In this document: positions 1 to 6,463 of the stretch, piece after piece | Layout: every line of letters starts with the position of its first letter | Numbering within the stretch: position 1 is the stretch's first letter | Source of the DNA: Sulfurovum sp. | GTDB taxonomy: Bacteria; Campylobacterota; Campylobacteria; Campylobacterales; Sulfurovaceae | Assembly (NCBI GenBank): GCA_003978375.1 | Contig: QNZW01000137.1 | Span: 1 to 15,846 of the forward strand | Reading direction: 5' to 3' | DNA: 15,846 bases | The notes under the pieces: generated by a model | Told to the model about the DNA's origin: nothing | The model's database searches: none | The model's input: only the letters and a program-made list of their open reading frames with translations | Translations under genes and position numbers: made by a program

Positions 1-163
1 ATCAGAGCAGACGAAAGACAAAAATATGCTAAGCTTTATCTGATGTTTTACAGGTTGTGGTAAAATTGATGGTATAGAATTATTGGTTTGCCTTGGGGAT
101 AGGTTTTTCAGGGTTGACTATGTACATACTATACCAAAAGAGTGTTATAAAGTGTTAGATATA

Positions 164-182
164 TTTTGCTTATATAGCAAAA
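164..182 (-). terminator. Possible terminator hairpin after the minus-strand membrane gene
   Basis: A perfect 7-bp inverted repeat, TTTTGCT and AGCAAAA, with a 5-base loop lies about 10 bases beyond the stop codon of the minus-strand 167-aa gene. There is no clean U-run after the stem on either strand, so it could equally be an mRNA 3'-end stabiliser or chance in AT-rich DNA. Confidence 0.35.
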
Positions 183-192
183 AGTTTAGGGT

Positions 193-696
193 TTAGTCTT
201 GTTTTATATCTATGGCTTTGACGTCGATGGTTTCTATCTGTTTGGATGTTGCTTCTTTTTTGTTTAGGCGTTTGCCTCTATAGTAGTAACCCGTAGCAGC
301 ACCTCCTGCGGCAGTAAGGGTAAGCAGTGCAGCAGTCATCATTTGAGCAAATATAAAAAGTCCACCTATACCTAGGACTACGGCAAAAGCAGTACCGACT
401 TTAAAGTTGGCTTTAGCATGGGTCATTTTGGCTTCTTTGGCTATGTTTCTTTCTGCTTTAATACGTATTTTTTCACGCTCTTTGGCAAAAGAATCTTTCA
501 TTTTATGTACCACATCTTTTTGACGATGCCCTGCTAAAGCGTTGAGCCAAAAAGCCATAATCAGTGCGACAAATAAAAGGGGAAGAAGAAGCCTAAGTAT
601 TGCCATATTGTCAAGAGTTGAAGGAGAAAGAAGTAGCAGTGTTGCAGTAATACTTTGTACAAGTATTATGGCAAAAAAATATTTTAAAAGTTGCAT
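193..696 (-). CDS. Hypothetical small membrane protein, four predicted helices
   Basis: I do not recognise this 167-aa protein as a named family. It has two hydrophobic segments near the N-terminus (about residues 5-24 and 31-54). A highly charged Lys/Glu-rich stretch follows (about 57-97) that could form a cytoplasmic helix or coiled coil. Two more hydrophobic segments (about 99-119 and 120-138) are rich in Gly and Ala. The C-terminal tail is polar with several Lys and Asp residues. The nearest purine-rich ribosome binding site (AGAGAGGA on the minus strand, 711-718) is about 14 bases before the ATG, which is long, so initiation may be weak. The next in-frame Met is codon 31, and starting there would lose the first helix. 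It is transcribed away from the DUF3108-like gene and shares a short intergenic region with it. The existence of the gene is likely; its function is unknown. Confidence 0.7.
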   Translation of the reverse strand: MQLLKYFFAIILVQSITATLLLLSPSTLDNMAILRLLLPLLFVALIMAFWLNALAGHRQKDVVHKMKDSFAKEREKIRIKAERNIAKEAKMTHAKANFKVGTAFAVVLGIGGLFIFAQMMTAALLTLTAAGGAATGYYYRGKRLNKKEATSKQIETIDVKAIDIKQD

Positions 697-819
697 AAAA
701 TTTCTTTTTTTCCTCTCTGATACTTCAAATATTTACTTTTTGTATAGGAATGTTTTTATTCCTCACGATTTATTCACATATATTATAGTAGAATTCAATA
801 TAAAATAAAAGAATGAAGG

Positions 820-1566
820 ATGAATGTGACGCAAAAATTTTTAAAACTAATCGTATTATTTTTTATCTTGGGCAATGTTGCTTTTGCACAAGTAACACAG
901 TTAAATTATAAGGCAAAATTTGGCATGTTTGGTACAGTTGGGAATATCAAAAATACATTGACACAAAATGCAAAAACATACCAAATAAAAACACGTGTAA
1001 CACTTTCGGGGATGGCAAAATCTATACTGGGAGGACAAACAGAAGAATATATCTCCAAAGGGCATATGGAGCATGGTTTGATGGTGAGTGATTTTTATAA
1101 GATGACAACTAGAAAAAAAGAGACCATTATTACCAAAGAATATACCATTAATCATGCCAATAAACATATCACAAAAAAATATGAAAAATGGACAAGAGGA
1201 AAATTGGTAAAAGAGTATACACAAAAACTTAATTTTTATGCAAAAGATGATCTTTTAACACTCTATTTTAATTTAGGTAAAGCTATACCAAAAACAGGTA
1301 AAACCTACAAATTTAGGGCAGTAGGTTTAGAAAAGCAACAAGGAAAAGTAGAGATAGTTGTGCCCCAGAAGAGACAATTAAAAAAATATAAAAAAGATTT
1401 AGGTGAGCATGCCACTTTGTATGCAAAAGCGCTGATATATCAAAAGAATTTTCGTAAGAAAAAAGGTGATATTCTGTTGGCAGTGGGAGATGATGGTTTT
1501 ATAAAAAAAGCAGTCATTAAAGATATATTATTGTTTGGGGATGCACAGCTTCTTAGAGTGAAGTAG
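820..1566 (+). CDS. DUF3108-like exported protein
   Basis: This 248-aa protein begins with a short basic N-terminus and a hydrophobic stretch ending VAFAQ, which fits a signal peptide cleaved near residue 23. The remainder is Lys-rich and predicted to be beta-rich. It has the general look of DUF3108 envelope proteins: an early LNYKAKFGMFGTVG stretch, a central segment with repeated TKEYTIN/KKYEKW elements, then FYAKDDLLTLYFNL and a C-terminal DGFIKKAVIKDI. The function of that family is not established; it is thought to lie in the periplasm or at an outer membrane face. The ATG at 820 sits directly on the AAGGA motif (816-820). The in-frame GTG at 826 has better spacing (5 bases) and gives MTQKFLKL, so the true start may be 826. 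A -10-like TATTAT is at 781-786. The 3' end overlaps the converging regulator gene by 14 bases. Family call is moderate confidence. Confidence 0.75.
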   Translation: MNVTQKFLKLIVLFFILGNVAFAQVTQLNYKAKFGMFGTVGNIKNTLTQNAKTYQIKTRVTLSGMAKSILGGQTEEYISKGHMEHGLMVSDFYKMTTRKKETIITKEYTINHANKHITKKYEKWTRGKLVKEYTQKLNFYAKDDLLTLYFNLGKAIPKTGKTYKFRAVGLEKQQGKVEIVVPQKRQLKKYKKDLGEHATLYAKALIYQKNFRKKKGDILLAVGDDGFIKKAVIKDILLFGDAQLLRVK

Positions 1567-2218
1567 GGCGTTCTATCATATAGCCTAAATTTCGTATATT
1601 GATAATAATATCTTCTTTGAGGGTTTTTTTGAGACGATTAATTTCGGCTCTTATGGTAGGAAGCTCTATATCAAGTGTATCCCAAACATGCTCTTTTAGA
1701 AGTTCATAGCTTACGACCCTGCTTCTATTGTTTGCCAAGAGATGAATGATTTGTAACTGCTTTGAAGATAAAATTTGTACCTCTCCTTGAAATCTAAGTG
1801 TAGAGGATGCTGGATCATAGCTGTATTGTTTTGAGAGTCTTATGTGCGCATGAGGAATGTAGGGTGTTTGGAGTATTCTGTCTATGCGCATGGTAAGCTC
1901 TTTTAGATGAAAAGGTTTTTTAAGATAATCATGGCATCCCAGCTCGAAAGCACGAGAGATATCTTCTATATCTAGCATCGCAGAGATAAAAATGGTAGGA
2001 ATTTGTATCTTTTTTTCATGAATCATCTCTAAAAGACTTAGACCATCTAGATGCGGTACATTAATATCTAATATGAGCAAATCATGACTGTCGTGAGAGA
2101 TAGACAAAAGTGCTTCATTGCCATCTCTAAAAAGATCCAAAGTATGTCCTTCGGCCGAAAGAAATTTGTTTATGGCTTGGTTAAGAAAACGATCATCTTC
2201 AAGCAATAAAATTTTCAT
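1553..2218 (-). CDS. OmpR-family response regulator
   Basis: This is a 221-aa two-domain DNA-binding response regulator. The receiver domain (about residues 1-115) has the acidic pair in LLLEDD (E7, D8, D9), the phosphoacceptor D51 in LILDINVP, the switch residue S79 in FISA, and the conserved K101-P102 in YLKKPF. The C-terminal half (about 125-221) matches a winged-helix OmpR/PhoB output domain, with SSKQLQIIHLLANN, then IRAEINRLKKTL as likely recognition helix and NIRNLGYMIE as the wing. It follows the kinase gene with a 4-base ATGA overlap, so the two are translationally coupled partners. Its position beside the TAXI-TRAP operon, divergently transcribed, suggests it controls that operon. 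The 11-bp-spaced direct repeats at 3267-3287 are its best candidate site. The family is clear; the target is inferred. Confidence 0.93.
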   Translation of the reverse strand: MKILLLEDDRFLNQAINKFLSAEGHTLDLFRDGNEALLSISHDSHDLLILDINVPHLDGLSLLEMIHEKKIQIPTIFISAMLDIEDISRAFELGCHDYLKKPFHLKELTMRIDRILQTPYIPHAHIRLSKQYSYDPASSTLRFQGEVQILSSKQLQIIHLLANNRSRVVSYELLKEHVWDTLDIELPTIRAEINRLKKTLKEDIIINIRNLGYMIERPTSL

Positions 2219-3108
2219 ACCGTAGCCTTTTTAAAATAGTATTTAAATGAAGTAAGATGCATATTAGATTGGAGTGTTATACGTATATTTTCCTCATCAC
2301 ATATTTTTTTGACAAGATTTAATCCAAGTCCAAGTCCCTCTTTATTATTTCTTTCTCTGTAATAAGCCTCAAATATTTTTGTTGTATCTTTGATGAAAGA
2401 AGAGTGACTATAAATATTGAAAATACAATGTTTTTCATCTTCATAAAGATGTATATGTATGGTTTCAAACTCTTTGGTATATTTTAGGGCATTGGTAATG
2501 TTGTTATCAATAATGCGCTGCAACTTCGTTTCATTGATATAAATAGGTAGGGCAGCACACTCACATCTTAAGTCAAAAACAAGTTGGGATTGTTGTGCTA
2601 CAATATCAAAAAAATTGATGCGATTTTGAATAAAATCTTTTAAAATCAATGTTTTTTTAGGATAAGAAATTTGATCTTTTTTTGTCAAGTAACTTAAATC
2701 ATCATAAATACTATAAATATTTTTTGTAGCTGCTTCAATGTTAGAAAGCAAAGGATGTTTGCCTAGTTCAATTTCATACAATTCTATGTTTGCCATAATA
2801 ACGGCTAGAGGTGTATTGGTTTCGTGTACTGCATGTCGTAAAAAGAGCTTTTGAAATTTTAATAGGCTTTGTGAATACTCTTTTTCTTGGCGTAATTTCT
2901 CTTCATAATCGTTGCGTGAGAGTCTTATGATTTTAAGATAAATAATATTAACCATAAAAAGTATAGCACCATAAGGCAAGTATTTAACTACGTTATACTC
3001 TTGTTTGAGCAAACCTAAAATAGCTAAAAAAACGGTGACACTAAATCCAAGCATACCTAAAAGATGCATGGTATATTTTTTGAATAATGGTTTATGTATC
3101 ATAAACAT
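2215..3108 (-). CDS. Sensor histidine kinase lacking a periplasmic sensor domain
   Basis: This 297-aa membrane kinase has two predicted helices (about residues 15-34 and 43-61) separated by only about eight residues, so there is essentially no periplasmic domain. A charged linker (62-85) leads into the dimerisation helix with HETNTPL, making H95 the likely phosphoacceptor. The catalytic domain follows with an N-box in IIDNNITNALKYT (199-211), an F-box KIFEAYYR (244-251) and a glycine-rich GLGLGLNLVKKI (258-269). The usual DxGxG (G1) motif is replaced by NIYSHSSFI (231-239), a degenerate form. The first ATG at 3108 is preceded by AGAGG at 10 bases; a second Met is codon 3. It is first in a two-gene unit with the OmpR-type regulator. 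Signal input is probably in the membrane or cytoplasm, or relayed by another protein such as the adjacent transporter (inference). Confidence 0.9.
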   Translation of the reverse strand: MFMIHKPLFKKYTMHLLGMLGFSVTVFLAILGLLKQEYNVVKYLPYGAILFMVNIIYLKIIRLSRNDYEEKLRQEKEYSQSLLKFQKLFLRHAVHETNTPLAVIMANIELYEIELGKHPLLSNIEAATKNIYSIYDDLSYLTKKDQISYPKKTLILKDFIQNRINFFDIVAQQSQLVFDLRCECAALPIYINETKLQRIIDNNITNALKYTKEFETIHIHLYEDEKHCIFNIYSHSSFIKDTTKIFEAYYRERNNKEGLGLGLNLVKKICDEENIRITLQSNMHLTSFKYYFKKATV

Positions 3109-3133
3109 TCAAGTCACACCTCTTTATTTTTTT

Positions 3134-3171
3134 AATCAAAAAGATGCTACCTTTTAGGCATCATTTTGATT
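3134..3171 (-). promoter_or_regulatory. Long inverted repeat in the leader of the two-component genes
   Basis: The arms AATCAAAAAGATGC (3134-3147) and GCATCATTTTGATT (3158-3171) pair over 14 positions with a single mismatch around a 10-base loop. The element lies between the predicted kinase promoter and its start codon, ending about 25 bases before the ATG. Read on the minus strand it is followed by A-tracts, not a U-run, so it does not look like an intrinsic terminator. It could be an mRNA structure affecting the leader or an operator. Confidence 0.5.
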
Positions 3172-3196
3172 TCTACATAGACTCAATTTTAGCATA

Positions 3197-3225
3197 TTTA
3201 TAGAAAATGTTACTATTTTGAACAA
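3197..3225 (-). promoter_or_regulatory. Predicted sigma70-type promoter for the two-component genes
   Basis: On the minus strand TTGTTC (3225-3220) and TATAAA (3202-3197) are separated by exactly 17 bases, a good -35/-10 pair directed at the kinase gene. The implied start is near 3190, giving a leader of about 80 bases that includes the 3134-3171 inverted repeat. An ATGCTAAAAT stretch just after the -10 (3195-3186) resembles the repeats upstream of the transport operon. Confidence 0.5.
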
Positions 3226-3266
3226 CTAAACCCAATATAGTAAAAATATATTATCTTTTAGGGGTG

Positions 3267-3287
3267 ATGCTATTTTCATGCTATTTT
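3267..3287 (+). promoter_or_regulatory. Tandem 11-bp direct repeats, likely response-regulator site
   Basis: ATGCTATTTT occurs exactly twice, starting at 3267 and 3278, so the repeat period is 11 bp, one helical turn. OmpR/PhoB-family regulators are known to bind such tandem repeats as dimers. The second copy ends 7 bases before a TATACT -10 box (3295-3300), so the repeats sit where the -35 element would be, typical of activator-dependent promoters. That the neighbouring regulator binds here is inferred. Confidence 0.55.
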
Positions 3288-3294
3288 TCTAAAG

Positions 3295-3300
3295 TATACT
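3295..3300 (+). promoter_or_regulatory. Predicted -10 box for the TAXI-TRAP operon
   Basis: TATACT matches the sigma70 -10 consensus at five of six positions, and no good -35 hexamer lies 17 bases upstream, where the direct repeats sit instead. The implied start is near 3307, giving a leader of about 108 bases. A second candidate -10, TACAAT at 3333-3338, would give a shorter leader. Confidence 0.45.
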
Positions 3301-3304
3301 GTAA

Positions 3305-3335
3305 GTATCGATGGATATGTAATATGTATCGATAC
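3305..3335 (+). repeat. GTATCGAT inverted and direct repeat near the operon start
   Basis: GTATCGAT at 3305-3312 recurs at 3326-3333, 21 bp later, which is two helical turns. The second copy lies within the perfect 10-bp palindrome GTATCGATAC (3326-3335), so the first copy is also an inverted repeat with ATCGATAC (3328-3335) around a 15-base spacer. This could be a second operator or an 8-bp stem at the 5' end of the mRNA. Confidence 0.45.
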
Positions 3336-3351
3336 AATAAAGAGCAATTCC

Positions 3352-3393
3352 AAAACCCATTATGAGTGATTAGGGTTTTTAGAGGTGCCCTAA
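3352..3393 (+). promoter_or_regulatory. Two overlapping, mutually exclusive leader hairpins
   Basis: AAAACCC (3352-3358) can pair with GGGTTTT (3373-3379), giving a 7-bp stem ending in a T-run. Alternatively TTAGGG (3370-3375) can pair with CCCTAA (3388-3393). Both use the same GGG, so only one can form. This resembles a small attenuator-like switch just before the GAGGAG ribosome binding site (3403-3408), but the stems are short and no ligand domain is visible. Confidence 0.3.
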
Positions 3394-3414
3394 AGTAAAT
3401 ATGAGGAGAATTTT

Positions 3415-4365
3415 ATGAAAAAAAGAATGATGAGTGTTGCTTTGATTGCAACGATGAGTGTGCCTGTGTTTGCTACACAATTTATAACGATTGGTACAGG
3501 TGGGGTCACAGGTACGTATTATCCAACAGGTGGTGCCATTTGTCGAATGATGAATAAAGAAAAAAAAACCACAGGTATTCGCTGTTCTGTAGAATCTACA
3601 GGAGGATCTGTTTATAACGTAAATACGATTAATGCAGGTGAACTTGATTTTGGTATTTCTCAAAGTGATACTGCCTATCAAGCCTATCATGGAGAGGGTA
3701 AATTTAAAGGTAAGGCGATTAAAGGTTTACGTTCAGTACTTGCTATTTATCCTGAACTTTTAGCTTTTGTTGTAAGAAAATCATCTGGTATTAAAACACT
3801 TGCAGACATAAAAGGCAAAAAAATAAATATTGATATCCCTGGATCAGGGACAAGAATGACTACAGATATTGTACTGGATGCTTTTGGTATTAAACATTCA
3901 GATTTGGCTTTAGCAAATGAGCTTAAGTCATCAGAAGGACCAACAATGTTAAAAGACAATAAAATCGATGGTTATTTTGGCGTATTTGGACATCCTACAG
4001 CAAATATTAAAGATGCATCTAATTCAGTCGATATTGACTTGGTTGCTATTGATGGAAAGCCTATAGATGAGTTGGTAGCTAAATTTCCTTATTATGCAAA
4101 AGGGGTCATTTCTGGATCTTTTTATAAAGGGGTAGAACATGATACACCAAGTATAGGAGTCAAAGCAGTACTTGTAACCAAAGACAGTATTGATGATAAA
4201 ATAGTCTATACGTTAGCAAAAACCATTTTAGATAATTTTGATGCATTCAAAAAACTTCACCCAGCGTATAAAACAATCACAAAGGAGTCATTGCTTAATG
4301 GATTGGCTGTACCACAACATCCAGGTGCAATCAAAGCATTTAAGGAAGCAGGTTTATTAAAATAG
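3415..4365 (+). CDS. TAXI-family TRAP transporter solute-binding protein
   Basis: This 316-aa periplasmic binding protein captures the substrate and delivers it to the TRAP permease encoded next. A signal peptide is evident (MKKRMM, hydrophobic core, VPVFA before about residue 21). The mature protein opens with ITIGTGGVTGTYYPTGGAIC, the hallmark of the TAXI (TRAP-associated extracytoplasmic immunogenic) family, followed by ESTGGSVYNVNTINAGELDF and ISQSDTAYQAYHG. Later elements typical of the family are LADIKGKKINIDIPGSGTR and a C-terminal HPAYKTITKESLLNGL. Length is normal for the family. The ATG has a strong GAGGAG site six bases upstream. It is the first gene of an operon with the permease (15-base gap) and a porin. 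Substrate cannot be read from the sequence; the few characterised TAXI systems handle carboxylates such as glutamate or 2-oxoglutarate. Confidence 0.93.
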   Translation: MKKRMMSVALIATMSVPVFATQFITIGTGGVTGTYYPTGGAICRMMNKEKKTTGIRCSVESTGGSVYNVNTINAGELDFGISQSDTAYQAYHGEGKFKGKAIKGLRSVLAIYPELLAFVVRKSSGIKTLADIKGKKINIDIPGSGTRMTTDIVLDAFGIKHSDLALANELKSSEGPTMLKDNKIDGYFGVFGHPTANIKDASNSVDIDLVAIDGKPIDELVAKFPYYAKGVISGSFYKGVEHDTPSIGVKAVLVTKDSIDDKIVYTLAKTILDNFDAFKKLHPAYKTITKESLLNGLAVPQHPGAIKAFKEAGLLK

Positions 4366-4380
4366 TGGAGGGCAGGGAGT

Positions 4381-6450
4381 ATGAATGAGAAGGAATTTAT
4401 TGATGAAGCATCCTTAGAACAAGATGAAGAATTAATAGAAAAATTTGAAGGGCAAAGGGTGCTTAAGGAAGGCACTTATGAGTATTGGATTGTTTCTATT
4501 ATAGCATTTTGTTGGTCTTTATTTCAGCTTTATGTTGTCATAGTACCTACCAATAGTATATTTGTACGGTCTATTCATTTGGCATTTGCATTGGCATTGA
4601 CTTTTGCTATGTATCCTATGTTTAGTTCGCCAAAAACGATGCGTAGTATCCCTTGGTATAATTATCCTTTGGCAATACTTTCTGTGTTGGGGGCACTTTA
4701 TATTGTGATAAATTATGATGCACTCAATGCAAGAAGTGGCGCGTGGTCATCTTTGGATGTTGCCATGGGTTTAGGAAGTATTTTTTTACTTTTAAAAGCG
4801 GCAAGACGCTCTTTGGGTATGGCATTACCAGTCATTGCAATACTTTTTTTATTGTATGACTATTTAGGACAATACATGCCAGATCTTATTGCACACAAAG
4901 GAGCAAGTATCAAGAAGATTGTAGGTCAAATGTACCTCACAACTGAAGGTATCTTTGGTGTTCCTTTGGGTGTAAGTGCGAGTTATGTTTTTCTATTTGT
5001 ACTTTTTGGTGCCTTACTTGAAAGAGCAGGAGCAGGGAAGTATTTTATAGATTTAGCCTATGCTTTGCTTGGTAAGTATGATGGTGGTCCAGCCAAAGCA
5101 TCTGTAGCCGCATCTGGTTTGATGGGGATTATATCAGGTTCTTCCATTGCCAATACAGTGACCACAGGTACCTTTACGATTCCATTGATGAAAAAATTAG
5201 GTTTTCCTGGACATAAAGCAGCTTCAGTGGAAGTGGCCGCTTCTACCAATGGTCAGCTTATGCCTCCTATTATGGGAGCTGCAGCATTTATTATTGCAGA
5301 GTTTTTAGGGTTGGCCTATACGGATGTTATTATGGCAGCTGCAATTCCTGCTTTTGTGAGCTATTTTGCACTTTTTTATATTGTGCATTTAGAGGCTAAA
5401 AAATTAGGAATTAAAGGAGAAGATCCATCTAAGTTACAAAATGCATTTGAAATTTTTAAAGGTGGGATACAATATATTGTGCCTATTTTCTTTTTAATGT
5501 ATACCTTGATTATTCTTAGACAATCTCCTCAAATGGCAGCATTTAATGCGATTTTTTTTATGATGATTATTATGGTGCTCCAGCGACCTGTGTATGCATT
5601 TTTAGAGAAACGACAATTAACATCAGAGGTATGGTTAAGTGGTTTTTCTGATATTGGTCATGGGATGGTCAATGGGGCTAAAAATATGGTGCCTATTGCT
5701 ATTGCTACAGCCGTTGCTGGAATTGTTGTAGGTTCTGTGACACTTACAGGTATAGGGCTTATTTTGGCTGAGGTTATTGAAGAGTTATCCGGAGGGTATA
5801 TTATAGCAGTACTTTTACTTACAGCTGTGGTATCACTTATCCTTGGTATGGGCTTACCAACCACGGCAAATTATATTGTGATGGCCGCTTTAACGGCGCC
5901 TGTGATTATGTCTTTGGCTAGTGACTCTGGGTATCTTATTCCTGCGATTGCAGCACATCTTTTTGTGTTTTATTTTGGGATATTAGCAGATGATACGCCT
6001 CCTGTGGGAATGGCGGCATATGCCGCCGCAGGTATTGCAAAAAGTGATCCTATAAAGACGGGTTTGCAAGGATTTGCTTATGACATAAGAACAGCCATAT
6101 TGCCATTTGCCTTTTTTTTCAATAATAAGCTATTGCTTATTGAAGGGGTAGATGCCGCAGATCCAAACAATCCAGCACTATGGCAATGGATTAGTAATCC
6201 TGCTGAAATTGCACTTATTTTTATCACAGCAGCAGCAGGTATGTTTGCCTTTTCTTCGGCAACACAAGGATGGATGTTAACAAAGACATCAGGATTTGAG
6301 AGAATTTTACTCTTAGCAGTGGTACCATTGATGTTGACACCAAACATGACAAGTACATGGCTTGGTATAGGATCAGCGTACCTTTCATATGTGATAGGTT
6401 TTGTGCTGTATGGCTTAATCTATTTGATACAAAAAAATAAAATAAAATAA
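4381..6450 (+). CDS. TRAP transporter fused permease (small and large subunits in one chain)
   Basis: This 689-aa integral membrane protein combines the small DctQ-like and large DctM-like TRAP subunits in one polypeptide, as is usual for TAXI systems. After a charged cytoplasmic N-terminus (1-33) come several helices of the small-subunit part (about 34-160), then the large-subunit part. Diagnostic motifs are GLMGIISGSSIANTVTTGTF (246-264), VEVAASTNGQLMPPIMGAAA (283-302) and, near residues 487-500, LGMGLPTTANYIV. These match the two conserved re-entrant hairpin regions of DctM proteins that form the ion and substrate pathway. Transport is expected to be driven by a sodium or proton gradient and to depend on the binding protein. 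The ATG follows a GGAGGG/GGGAG purine stretch, 15 bases after the binding-protein stop. The porin gene starts 13 bases downstream. Confidence 0.94.
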   Translation: MNEKEFIDEASLEQDEELIEKFEGQRVLKEGTYEYWIVSIIAFCWSLFQLYVVIVPTNSIFVRSIHLAFALALTFAMYPMFSSPKTMRSIPWYNYPLAILSVLGALYIVINYDALNARSGAWSSLDVAMGLGSIFLLLKAARRSLGMALPVIAILFLLYDYLGQYMPDLIAHKGASIKKIVGQMYLTTEGIFGVPLGVSASYVFLFVLFGALLERAGAGKYFIDLAYALLGKYDGGPAKASVAASGLMGIISGSSIANTVTTGTFTIPLMKKLGFPGHKAASVEVAASTNGQLMPPIMGAAAFIIAEFLGLAYTDVIMAAAIPAFVSYFALFYIVHLEAKKLGIKGEDPSKLQNAFEIFKGGIQYIVPIFFLMYTLIILRQSPQMAAFNAIFFMMIIMVLQRPVYAFLEKRQLTSEVWLSGFSDIGHGMVNGAKNMVPIAIATAVAGIVVGSVTLTGIGLILAEVIEELSGGYIIAVLLLTAVVSLILGMGLPTTANYIVMAALTAPVIMSLASDSGYLIPAIAAHLFVFYFGILADDTPPVGMAAYAAAGIAKSDPIKTGLQGFAYDIRTAILPFAFFFNNKLLLIEGVDAADPNNPALWQWISNPAEIALIFITAAAGMFAFSSATQGWMLTKTSGFERILLLAVVPLMLTPNMTSTWLGIGSAYLSYVIGFVLYGLIYLIQKNKIK

Positions 6451-6463
6451 TGAGGAGAAAAAG

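Noticed and set aside
1..63. A short plus-strand open frame from the window edge to TAA at 61-63 that could be the end of an upstream gene
   Set aside because: Only 20 codons are visible, no motif is recognisable, and the other two frames also stop early, so it cannot be told from chance.
542..808. Plus-strand open frame of 88 codons opposite the small membrane gene
   Set aside because: It mostly mirrors the minus-strand gene in another frame, has no ribosome binding site and no family resemblance.
901..1224. Minus-strand 107-codon open frame rich in Cys and Phe
   Set aside because: It lies wholly inside the DUF3108-like gene on the opposite strand and its composition is that of a shadow frame.
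3109..3414. A small RNA or short protein gene in the 306-base divergent region
   Set aside because: No open frame with a start and ribosome binding site was found, and the structure seen is better explained by promoters, repeats and leader hairpins.
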